Of a DNA stretch of 64,000 nucleotides, positions 46,538 to 53,838 are shown in pieces. The translations under genes and the position numbers were made by a program. This DNA comes from JAKALD01 sp963817785 (GTDB taxonomy: Bacteria > Pseudomonadota > Gammaproteobacteria > Burkholderiales > SG8-39): contig CAWFPL010000008.1 of assembly GCA_963817785.1 (NCBI GenBank), forward strand, positions 1,054,001 to 1,118,000, written 5' to 3'. Under the pieces are notes generated by a model. It saw only the letters and a list, made by a program, of their open reading frames with translations. It was not told the DNA's origin and ran no database searches. How positions within the stretch are numbered: position 1 is the stretch's first letter; each line of letters starts with the position of its first letter.

Positions 46538-48035
46538 CCGCAACTCCGATGCGGCAAGCGACGCGCCGATCTCCACCGAGTCCCCCCTTCCCCCCTCTCC
46601 CGCCCTCCCGCAATCCATGGCCAAACGTTCACGCTCCGCTCCCGGCAAGCGGGCCGGCAAGCTGTTCGTGCTCGACACCAACGTGCTGATGCACGACCCG
46701 AGCAGCCTGTTCCGCTTCGAGGAGCACGACATCTACCTGCCGATGGGAACGCTCGAGGAGCTCGACAACCACAAGAAGGGGCTTTCGGACGTGGCGCGCA
46801 ACGCACGCCAGGCGAGCCGCTTCCTCGACGAGATCGTCTCGAACGCGGTGGCCGACATCGGCGCCGGGATCCCGCTCGTCGCCAAGGTGGGCGAGCGGCC
46901 CCAGGGCCGGCTGTACTTGCAGACCGAGGCGATCAGCGCCGAGCTGCCCGCGACGCTCCCCCTGGGCAAGACCGACAACCAGATCCTGTCGGTGGTGCGC
47001 CACCTGCAGAAGCAGCAGCCGCAGCGCCAGGTGATCCTGGTCACGAAGGACATCAACATGCGCATCAAGGCGAGGGCGCTCGGCCTCGCCGCGGAGGACT
47101 ACTTCAACGACAAGGTGCTGGAGGATACCGACCTCCTGTATGCGGGCGTGACGCGCCTGCCGGCCGACTTCTGGGACACGCACGGCCGCGACATGGAGTC
47201 CTGGAAGAAGGACGGGCACACCTATTACCGGGTGCGCGGCGCGCTGGTGCCGCGACTGCAGCTGAACGAGCTGGTGTACGACGAGTCGGGCGAGCGCCCG
47301 CTGTACGCGCTGGTGAAGGAGAAAGCCGGCCGCGGCGCGGTGTTCGAGACCCTGCGCGACTACAGCCACGCGAAGAACGCGGTGTGGGGCGTCACCGCGC
47401 GCAACCGCGAGCAGAACTTCGCCATGAACCTGCTCATGAACCCCGCGATCGACTTCGTCACCCTGCTCGGCCAGGCCGGCACCGGCAAGACGCTGCTCGC
47501 GCTCGCCGCGGGCCTGACGCAGGTGCTGGACGACAAGCGCTACTCGGAGATCATCATGACCCGGGTCACCGTTCCTCTGGGCGAGGACATCGGCTTCCTG
47601 CCGGGCACGGAGGAGGAAAAGATGCAGCCGTGGATGGGCGCGCTCGAGGACAACCTCGACGTGCTCAATGCGAGCGACGAATCCGGCGGCGAGTGGGGCC
47701 GCGCGGCGACCCGCGACCTGGTGCGCTCGCGCATCAAGGTGAAGTCACTCAACTTCATGCGCGGGCGCACGTTCCTCAACAAGTGGCTGGTGATCGACGA
47801 GGCGCAAAACCTGACCCCAAAGCAGATGAAGACGCTGGTGACGCGAGCCGGCCCGGGCACCAAGGTGGTGTGTCTGGGCAACATCGCGCAGATCGACACG
47901 CCATACCTCACGGAGGGCAGCTCCGGCCTGACCTACGTCGTCGACCGCATGAAGGGCTGGGCGCACGCGGGCCACGTGACGCTGGCGCGCGGCGAGCGCT
48001 CGCGCCTCGCCGACCACGCCGCCGAGGCGCTCTGA
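46521..48035 (+). CDS. PhoH-family protein with PIN domain
   Basis: A protein of up to 504 residues with an N-terminal PIN RNase domain (KLFVLDTNVLMHDP, TLEELDNHKKG, VTKDINMRIKA) and a C-terminal PhoH ATPase/helicase domain with Walker A GQAGTGKTLLAL and WLVIDEAQNLTPKQMKT. PhoH2-type proteins act on RNA; the cellular role is unsettled. The TTG start at 46521 has AGGAGGT 8 bases upstream and overlaps the bcp stop; ATG at 46617 is a conservative alternative that keeps the whole PIN domain. Confidence 0.9.
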   Translation: MLNPFDRNSDAASDAPISTESPLPPSPALPQSMAKRSRSAPGKRAGKLFVLDTNVLMHDPSSLFRFEEHDIYLPMGTLEELDNHKKGLSDVARNARQASRFLDEIVSNAVADIGAGIPLVAKVGERPQGRLYLQTEAISAELPATLPLGKTDNQILSVVRHLQKQQPQRQVILVTKDINMRIKARALGLAAEDYFNDKVLEDTDLLYAGVTRLPADFWDTHGRDMESWKKDGHTYYRVRGALVPRLQLNELVYDESGERPLYALVKEKAGRGAVFETLRDYSHAKNAVWGVTARNREQNFAMNLLMNPAIDFVTLLGQAGTGKTLLALAAGLTQVLDDKRYSEIIMTRVTVPLGEDIGFLPGTEEEKMQPWMGALEDNLDVLNASDESGGEWGRAATRDLVRSRIKVKSLNFMRGRTFLNKWLVIDEAQNLTPKQMKTLVTRAGPGTKVVCLGNIAQIDTPYLTEGSSGLTYVVDRMKGWAHAGHVTLARGERSRLADHAAEAL

Positions 48036-48055
48036 AGCCGCGCGCCGCGGGATGA

Positions 48056-48292
48056 CTACAGCTTGGAGTGGGTGCCGTCGCAGAACGGCTTGTTGCCGGT
48101 GTGCTTGCAGCCGCACAGCCACACCTTCTGCGCTTCGGCGACGCTGAACTTCACCGGGGTGAACTCGGATCCCTTGTGCGAGCCGTCGCAAAACGGCTGG
48201 CGCTTGGATCTCCCGCAGGCGCACCACCAGTACTCGCCCGGCGCCAGTTCCACGGCGAACGGGGATTTCTGCGCGATCATCGGCTCGGCCAT
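48056..48292 (-). CDS. Double CDGSH-type iron-sulfur protein
   Basis: A 78-residue protein with two CDGSH zinc-finger-like motifs, CACGRSKRQPFCDGSH and CGCKHTGNKPFCDGTH, each able to hold a 2Fe-2S cluster with 3 Cys and 1 His. Bacterial tandem CDGSH proteins are small redox or cluster-transfer proteins of unsettled function. It converges with phoH, 20 bases apart, and lies downstream of dnaB. Confidence 0.9.
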   Translation of the reverse strand: MAEPMIAQKSPFAVELAPGEYWWCACGRSKRQPFCDGSHKGSEFTPVKFSVAEAQKVWLCGCKHTGNKPFCDGTHSKL

Positions 48293-48378
48293 GGCGTCGT
48301 TCCTCCTGCTAACCCACACGGAAGCGCGATTGTTACGCCGGCGCCGGAAAATGGAAAGAGCCGGCCCGCGCCGGACGG

Positions 48379-49824
48379 TCAGAACGCGCCCGGGTCGGCG
48401 AAGCTCTCGAAGCGCGTGAACTGGCCGCGGAAGGTGAGCGCCACCGTGCCGATGGGGCCGTTGCGCTGTTTGCCGATGATGACGTCGGCGCGGCCGCGCG
48501 CCTCGGGCTTGTCCGGGAAATACACTTCCTCGCGGAAGATGAACAGGATCACGTCGGCGTCCTGCTCGATCGCGCCCGATTCGCGCAGGTCCGACATCAT
48601 GGGGCGCTTGTCGTTGCGCTGCTCGACCGCGCGCGAGAGCTGGGACAGCGCGATGACAGGCACGTCGAGCTCCTTGGCCAGCGCCTTGAGCGAGCGCGAG
48701 ATCTCCGAGATTTCGGTGGCCCGGTTCTCGCCCTGGCCCGAGGCCGACATGAGCTGCAGGTAGTCGACCACCACCAGCCCGAGCTTGCTGTATTGTCGCC
48801 TGAGCCGGCGCGCGCGCGCGCGCACCTCGAGCGAGTTCAGCGCCGCGGTCTCGTCGATGAAGATCGGCGCCTCGTGCAGGCGGCTCATCGCCTGCGACAG
48901 GTCGTGCCACTCCGAGTCGTTGAGCCGCCCGGTGCGCATCTTGTGCTGGTCGACCCTGGCGATCGAGCCGAGCATGCGGGTCGCGAGCTGCGCGCCGCCC
49001 ATCTCCATGCTGAAGATCGCGACCGGCAGGCCGTTGTCCACCGCCACGTGCTCGGCGATATTGAGCGCGAACGCGGTCTTGCCCATCGAGGGCCGGCCGG
49101 CGACGATGATCAGGTCCCCGGCCTGCAGCCCCGCGGTCTTCTGGTCGAGGTCGTGAAAGCCGGTGGGAATCCCCGTCACGTCGGACGGATTGTCGCGGTG
49201 GTACAGGTAGTCGATGCGCTCGAGCACCCGGGCGAGCACCGGCTTGATTTCCTGCAGTCCCTGGCCACCCCGGGCGCCGTGCTCGGCGATCTGGAAGATG
49301 CGCGACTCGGCCTCGTCGAGCAGCTGTCCGACCTCCTTGCCGCCCGGGCTGAGCGCGGACTCGGCGATGGCGGTCGCCACCTGCGCCAGGCGGCGCTGCA
49401 CCGAGCGCTCCCGCACCAGCTCGGCATAGCGCCTGATATTGAGCGCGCTGGGCGTGTTCTGCACCAGCGATCCGAGGTAGGCCGGCCCGCCGGTGCGGTC
49501 CTTGTCCTCGCTGGCTTCGATCGACTCGGAGATCGTGACCACGTCGGCCGGCCTGCCGGCCTCGATCAGCTTGGCGACATGCTGGAAGATGCGGCGGTGG
49601 TCGTCGCGGTAAAAGTCGTCAGCGGACACCAGGTCGGCGATGCGGTCGAAGGCCTGGTTATCGAGCAGCAGTCCGCCGAGCAGCGACTGTTCCGCCTCGA
49701 CCGAATGCGGCGGCACCCTGAGCGCAAGCAGCTGCGGGTCGCCCTCAGTGCGCTGCGCCGAACCGAATGCCGTGCCTTGCTGCGCGCGTGCCATTGTCGC
49801 CGTGCCGGAAGAAGCGTTCATCAT
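48379..49824 (-). CDS. dnaB: Replicative DNA helicase
   Basis: Hexameric helicase that unwinds the fork and loads primase. The 481-residue protein has the N-terminal DnaB domain (VPPHSVEAEQSLLGGLLLD) and a RecA-type motor with Walker A AGRPSMGKTAFAL, VVVDYLQLMSA and SRSLKALAKELDVPVIALSQLSR. Start is uncertain: ATG at 49824, 49821 or 49794 all precede the conserved region. It follows rplI, separated by a hairpin. Confidence 0.95.
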   Translation of the reverse strand: MMNASSGTATMARAQQGTAFGSAQRTEGDPQLLALRVPPHSVEAEQSLLGGLLLDNQAFDRIADLVSADDFYRDDHRRIFQHVAKLIEAGRPADVVTISESIEASEDKDRTGGPAYLGSLVQNTPSALNIRRYAELVRERSVQRRLAQVATAIAESALSPGGKEVGQLLDEAESRIFQIAEHGARGGQGLQEIKPVLARVLERIDYLYHRDNPSDVTGIPTGFHDLDQKTAGLQAGDLIIVAGRPSMGKTAFALNIAEHVAVDNGLPVAIFSMEMGGAQLATRMLGSIARVDQHKMRTGRLNDSEWHDLSQAMSRLHEAPIFIDETAALNSLEVRARARRLRRQYSKLGLVVVDYLQLMSASGQGENRATEISEISRSLKALAKELDVPVIALSQLSRAVEQRNDKRPMMSDLRESGAIEQDADVILFIFREEVYFPDKPEARGRADVIIGKQRNGPIGTVALTFRGQFTRFESFADPGAF

Positions 49825-49850
49825 AGCTCGGGCGTGCCGCCCGCGGAAAG

Positions 49851-49878
49851 AATAAGGGCCGCTCGCGCGGCCCTTATT
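49851..49878 (-). terminator. Hairpin between rplI and dnaB
   Basis: AATAAGGGCCGC (49851-49862) and GCGGCCCTTATT (49867-49878) form a perfect 12-bp stem with a 4-base loop. In the minus direction it ends TTATTCTTTCC, so it can act as a partial terminator that lowers dnaB expression relative to the ribosomal genes. Confidence 0.65.
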
Positions 49879-49916
49879 GCGGCAGCGGCTCGAGGTCTCT
49901 CGAGCCGCTCGGCGCC

Positions 49917-50366
49917 TCAACTCTCGCCGAGCACGGAGACGGTGATCGTCGCCACCACGTCGGTATGCAGCGCGATCTGGATGGGATGATCGCCGACCTG
50001 CTTGAGCGGCCCCTGCGGCATGCGTACCTCGGAGCGCTCGACCTCGATGCCTTGCGCCTTGAGCGCCTCGACCACGTCGAAGTTGGTCACCGAGCCGAAC
50101 AGCCGGCCGTCGACGCCCGCCTTCTGCGTGATCTGCAGCATCAGGCCCTCCAGCTTCGCCGCCCGCTCCTGCGCCTTGGCGAGCGTCTCGCCCTGCGCCT
50201 TCTCGAGCTCGGCGCGCCTGGCCTCGAAGGCCTTCAGGTTGGCCTCGGTCGCGCGCCTGGCCTTGCCTTTCGGAATCAGGTAGTTGCGCGCATAGCCGTC
50301 CTTCACCTTGACGACCTCGCCGAGGTTGCCCAGGTTGGCCAGCTTCTCCATCAGGATGACTTGCAT
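49917..50366 (-). CDS. rplI: Ribosomal protein L9
   Basis: A 149-residue protein with the L9 signature MQVILMEKLANLGNLGEVVKVKDGYARNYLIPKGKA, the long connecting helix, and a C-terminal rRNA-binding domain (LFGSVTNFDVVEALKAQGIEVERSEVRMP). Last of the ribosomal genes in the rpsF operon. Confidence 0.98.
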   Translation of the reverse strand: MQVILMEKLANLGNLGEVVKVKDGYARNYLIPKGKARRATEANLKAFEARRAELEKAQGETLAKAQERAAKLEGLMLQITQKAGVDGRLFGSVTNFDVVEALKAQGIEVERSEVRMPQGPLKQVGDHPIQIALHTDVVATITVSVLGES

Positions 50367-50376
50367 GGCTCGCCTC

Positions 50377-50679
50377 TCAATGCAGGTCGGTGTACGGCAG
50401 CAGCGCGAGGAAGCGCGCGCGCTTGATCGCCGTGGACAGCTGGCGCTGGTAGCCGGTCGAGGTCCCGGTGATGCGCGCCGGAATGATCTTGCCGGTTTCG
50501 TTGACGAAGTCCTTCAGCGTGTCGAGGTCCTTGTAATCGATCCACTCGACTTTCTCGGCCGTGAAGCGGCAGAACTTGCGGCGCCGGAACAGCGCCTTTT
50601 GGCCGCGGTCCTTGCGGTCCTTGCCGAACTTGCCTTTGCCTTTGGCTTTGCCTCTGCCTCTTCCACGCGGAGCGGGCAT
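50377..50679 (-). CDS. rpsR: Ribosomal protein S18
   Basis: A 100-residue S18 with a basic Gly/Arg/Lys-rich N-terminus and the conserved FCRFTAEKVEWIDYKDLDTLKDFV and ARITGTSTGYQRQLSTAIKRARFLALLPY. The ATG at 50679 has AGGAG at the right distance; a TTG six bases upstream is less likely. Confidence 0.98.
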   Translation of the reverse strand: MPAPRGRGRGKAKGKGKFGKDRKDRGQKALFRRRKFCRFTAEKVEWIDYKDLDTLKDFVNETGKIIPARITGTSTGYQRQLSTAIKRARFLALLPYTDLH

Positions 50680-50681
50680 GT

Positions 50682-50990
50682 TCAATCTCCTTCAATGAAT
50701 TCGATGTTGGTCACGTGCAGCACCGGCTTCTTCGATCGCCGGCTCTTTGCGCACAGGAATCCTTCCAGCCGCAGCGAGCTCTCGAGCGGGGCACCGGCAA
50801 CCAGGTTCGCCTGGACCTCAAATGCGATCGCCGCGAGCTCCACGCTTACCGTCCGCTCGGCGCCGGCCTCGGACCGTTGCGACTCGTGTCGCAGGCGGAA
50901 CTCGATCACCGGGACCCCGGCCGGCGTGTAGCGCAGTTTGCCAAGTTCGCTCAGCGTTCCCGACAGCTCGACGCGGTTCGCGTCGCGCAA
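50682..50990 (-). CDS. priB: Primosomal replication protein PriB
   Basis: A 102-residue OB-fold single-strand DNA-binding protein: NRVELSGTLSELGKLRYTPAGVPVIEFRLRHES and GFLCAKSRRSKKPVLHVTNIEFIE. PriB helps PriA restart stalled forks; its place between rpsF and rpsR is the usual one in beta- and gammaproteobacteria. The only start near the conserved region is TTG at 50990, three bases after the rpsF stop. Confidence 0.93.
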   Translation of the reverse strand: MRDANRVELSGTLSELGKLRYTPAGVPVIEFRLRHESQRSEAGAERTVSVELAAIAFEVQANLVAGAPLESSLRLEGFLCAKSRRSKKPVLHVTNIEFIEGD

Positions 50991-50992
50991 GC

Positions 50993-51382
50993 TCAGGCCG
51001 TCTGCGCCTCGGCCGGCTTCGCCTCGGCGCGCTCGCCGCCCTTCTCGAGCAGCGACTTCGACTTCTCCTCCTTCATCATCGGAGAAGGCGCCGTGACCGC
51101 CTTGGGCATCTTGACGATCAGGTGGCGGAGCACTGCATCGCTGAACTTGAACGAGTGCTCGAGCTCGTTGACCGTCTCCTGGTCACACTCGATGTTCATC
51201 AGCACGTAGTGCGCCTTGTGGACTTTCTGCAGCTGATAGGTCAGCTGGCGCCGCCCCCAGTCCTCGAGCCGGTGCACCTTGCCCTCGCGCGCCGCGATGA
51301 CGCCCTTGTAGCGCTCGACCATCGCGGGCACCTGCTCGCTCTGGTCGGGATGGACGATGAAACAGATTTCGTAATGCCGCAT
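50993..51382 (-). CDS. rpsF: Ribosomal protein S6
   Basis: A 129-residue S6 (MRHYEICFIVHPDQSEQVPAMVERY, LEDWGRRQLTYQLQKVHKAHYVLMNIE) with a variable Glu/Lys/Ala tail. AAGGAGT is well placed before the ATG. First gene of the rpsF-priB-rpsR-rplI-dnaB operon; its promoter is next to an insertion sequence. Confidence 0.98.
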   Translation of the reverse strand: MRHYEICFIVHPDQSEQVPAMVERYKGVIAAREGKVHRLEDWGRRQLTYQLQKVHKAHYVLMNIECDQETVNELEHSFKFSDAVLRHLIVKMPKAVTAPSPMMKEEKSKSLLEKGGERAEAKPAEAQTA

Positions 51383-51460
51383 GCCGACTCCTTATGGATA
51401 AAGCCGCCCGCCATGCGTAAGCGGTGCGGCAAGGTCCGCCGTATGGCGGAAAAGCCTTGA

Positions 51461-51490
51461 ATTGTATCCGAATTTCTAGATCGCACGCAA
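51461..51490 (-). promoter_or_regulatory. Putative promoter of the rpsF operon
   Basis: On the minus strand TTGCGT (51490-51485), an 18-base spacer and TACAAT (51466-51461) form a sigma-70-like promoter, giving a leader of about 70 bases before rpsF. The leader contains a small hairpin (TCCGCC/GGCGGA). The insertion sequence end lies five bases beyond the -35. Confidence 0.5.
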
Positions 51491-51502
51491 GCCGGAGTCT
51501 TG

Positions 51503-51559
51503 TCCAACGAGGTATGAGCCTGGACGCAGGGGCGTGATTCCAACGAGGTATGAGCCTGG
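51503..51559 (+). repeat. Two direct copies of a 21-bp repeat in the left end of the insertion sequence
   Basis: Identical 21-bp copies containing CAACGAGGTATGAGCC lie at 51503-51523 and 51539-51559, 36 bp apart start to start. A diverged inverted copy is at 53036-53056 near the right end, and a weaker one may lie at 52954-52974. This suggests several transposase-binding sites per end. Confidence 0.8.
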
Positions 51560-51614
51560 GCGGGGATAGCCGTCTGGGATAGCGGCCAGCCGGGATGGGT
51601 CGATCATCGATGGG

Positions 51615-52868
51615 ATGGTGATCGACATGAACGAAGGTCAGATTCGTACCCTCGCGCAGGTGAAGGGGTTTCTGGAGGGCACCTTGGGCGTCCAATTGAA
51701 GCCCTTGGACGGTGAGGCAGCCCGCTATGGGCACATCGTCGAGGTGCTGCGACGCTTCGATTACGGCCGCTTGCTGCGAACGGATCGGGGCTGGATATTG
51801 CGCTACCTGCGTGCTACGGGCGGGTTCAGTCGCGCCCAGCTCACTCGGCTGGTGGCGCGAGTGCTTGCCGGTGAGCTGCTGAGCAAGCGCTACGTCGTTG
51901 CGGCGCAAGCCTTCACGCGCCGCTACACCGACGGGGACGTGCTGCTGCTGGCCCAGATGGACCGCCAGTTCGACACCCTCTCGGGGCCCGCTACGGTGCA
52001 TCTGCTGCGCCGCGCGTTTAGGCTCTACGGCGAAGCACGTTTCGAGCGACTGGCGCGTTTGTCTGTGTCGCACCTGTACAACCTGCGTCGCACACGCCGC
52101 TATGCGGCGCAACGCATCGTGCGTACCAAGACGCGTGCCAGCGCGGCGGCGATCGGCACGCGCAAAGCCCCGGCCCCGGGAGGGCGACCCGGGTTCATCC
52201 GCATCGACAGCGTCCACCAGGGCGACTTCGAGGGCGTCAAGGGCGTGTATTACATCAACGCGGTGGACTGCGTCACGCAGTGGCAGGTCGTGGGCTCGTG
52301 CGAACGCATCAGCGAGGCGTTCGTGCTGCCGGTACTGCAGGAGATGTTCGAGCAGTTCCCGTTCCAGCTGCTGGGCTTTCACGCCGACAACGGCAGCGAG
52401 TACGTCAATGCCCGTGTTGCAGGTTTGCTCGAGAAGCTGCGCATCGAGTTCACCCGGTCGCGGCCACGCCAAACCAACGACAACGCGCTGGCCGAAACCA
52501 AGAACGGCGCGGTCGTGCGTAAGCTCTTTGGCTACGCGCATATCCCGCAGCGACACGCCGTGCGCATCAACGCGTTTTGCCGCACGCATCTGAACTCGCT
52601 GCTGAATCTGCACCGGCCGTGCCTGTTCGCCACGGAGTTGCCCGACCCGGCCAAGCCCGGTCGCACGCGCAAGCTCTACCGCCATGCCGATGTGATGACC
52701 CCGCTGGAAAAACTGCTCAGCCTTCCCAATCCCACCTCGTTCCTACGCCCCCGCGTCAGCCTCTCGAGGCTCCAAGCGCAAGCCCTCGACAAGACCGATC
52801 TGCGGGCCGCAATTGAACTGAACCAGGCGCGCCAAAAACTCTTCACCGCGATCCGCCGCGCCGCATGA
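51615..52868 (+). CDS. Transposase, integrase-core DDE type
   Basis: A 417-residue protein with an N-terminal helix-turn-helix region, then a retroviral-integrase core. The DDE residues are recognisable in FIRIDSVHQGD, GFHADNGSEYVN and NDNALAETKNGAVVRK. The C-terminal part (LNSLLNLHRPCLFATEL) resembles a family of betaproteobacterial integrase-like transposases found as single-gene elements. The frame is intact. An ATG at 51627 is an alternative start. Confidence 0.88.
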   Translation: MVIDMNEGQIRTLAQVKGFLEGTLGVQLKPLDGEAARYGHIVEVLRRFDYGRLLRTDRGWILRYLRATGGFSRAQLTRLVARVLAGELLSKRYVVAAQAFTRRYTDGDVLLLAQMDRQFDTLSGPATVHLLRRAFRLYGEARFERLARLSVSHLYNLRRTRRYAAQRIVRTKTRASAAAIGTRKAPAPGGRPGFIRIDSVHQGDFEGVKGVYYINAVDCVTQWQVVGSCERISEAFVLPVLQEMFEQFPFQLLGFHADNGSEYVNARVAGLLEKLRIEFTRSRPRQTNDNALAETKNGAVVRKLFGYAHIPQRHAVRINAFCRTHLNSLLNLHRPCLFATELPDPAKPGRTRKLYRHADVMTPLEKLLSLPNPTSFLRPRVSLSRLQAQALDKTDLRAAIELNQARQKLFTAIRRAA

Positions 52869-53079
52869 ACGCCTCTCGACTCCAAGGAAGAGCGGGGGGA
52901 GGCGCTGCCCCCCCGCACCCCCCCGCAAAGCCGGTAAAGAAATTCCTCTACGGCCAGAGCAAAACCAAACCGCTAAACTGGCAGCTTCTTCAACCGATCG
53001 ATTTGTGCCGGCAACGGGAGTTCCGCCGCTCAGTTCCAGGCTCAAACCTGAATTGGAAAAGACTGCCGGGCAGGGGCAG

Positions 53080-53838
53080 TCAGGGCGACAGCGCAGCGCG
53101 CCGGCGCACCGACTCGAACAGCACGATCCCTGCCGCCACCGAGACGTTGAGGCTCTCCACTGCCCCGCGCATCGGGATGCGCACCAGCAGGTCGCAGCGC
53201 TCGCGCGTCAAGCGGCGCATCCCCTCGCCCTCGGCGCCCAGCACCCAGGCAATGGCCGGCGGCAGGTCGGCGGCGAACAGATCCGCGCCTGCCGAGGCAT
53301 CGGCGCCGACGACCCAGACGTTGCGCTGCTTGAGCTCGTCCAGCGAGCGCGCGAGGTTGGTCACCATCACGTAAGGCGTCGCTTCCGCCGCCCCGCTCGC
53401 CACCTTCGATACCACCGGCGTGATTCCCGCAGCGCGGTCGCGCGGCGCGACCACGCCGTGTGCCCCGGCGGCGTTGGCCACGCGCAAGCAGGCTCCCAGG
53501 TTGTGCGGATCGGTCACCCCGTCGAGCACCAGCAGCAGCGGCGGCTCCTGCAGGCCGTCGAGCAACTCTTCGAGGCTCGCCGCCGCGGTGCGCGTCTCGA
53601 TGCGCGCCACCACGCCCTGGTGGCGGCCGCCGCCGTAGAAGCCGTCCAGGCGCTTGGCGGGCACGCGCAGCAGCCGCACGCCGGCACGCTCGGCCGCGGC
53701 GGCGACGTCCTTGGCGCGCACGTCGTGCCGGCTCTCGTCCAGAAAGATCTCGAGCACCGACCGCGGCTCGGCGCGCAGGCGCGCCAGCACCGCATGAAAG
53801 CCCACGATCACCCGCGGTTCGCGCTGCGGCCTGCTCAT
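53080..53838 (-). CDS. rlmB: 23S rRNA 2'-O-methyltransferase RlmB
   Basis: A SpoU-family methyltransferase for Gm2251 of 23S rRNA. The 252-residue protein has an N-terminal substrate-binding domain (IVGFHAVLARLRAEP) and SpoU motifs LDGVTDPHNLGACLRVANAAGAHGV, AWVLGAEGEGM and ESLNVSVAAGIVLFE. It overlaps the rnr stop by four bases. Its stop codon is 16 bases from the insertion sequence end, so the gene is complete. Confidence 0.95.
   Translation of the reverse strand: MSRPQREPRVIVGFHAVLARLRAEPRSVLEIFLDESRHDVRAKDVAAAAERAGVRLLRVPAKRLDGFYGGGRHQGVVARIETRTAAASLEELLDGLQEPPLLLVLDGVTDPHNLGACLRVANAAGAHGVVAPRDRAAGITPVVSKVASGAAEATPYVMVTNLARSLDELKQRNVWVVGADASAGADLFAADLPPAIAWVLGAEGEGMRRLTRERCDLLVRIPMRGAVESLNVSVAAGIVLFESVRRRAALSP

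Larger units (their letters stand above)
51496..53064 (+). mobile_element. Insertion sequence with a DDE transposase, family not assigned
   Basis: About 1.57 kb bounded by imperfect inverted ends that begin AGTCTTGTCCAA at 51496 and, on the complement at 53064, AGTCTTTTCCAA; similarity extends about 28 bp through AGG-T-TGAGCCTGG. A second direct copy of the inner repeat lies inside the left end. One transposase gene fills most of the element. No target-site duplication could be recognised with confidence. It lies between the rpsF promoter and the 3' end of rlmB and disrupts no gene. Confidence 0.75.

Noticed and set aside
51503..51559. Two close direct repeats as the start of a CRISPR array
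   Set aside because: There are only two copies, the 15-base spacer is too short, no cas genes are near, and an inverted copy at the other end ties them to the insertion sequence.
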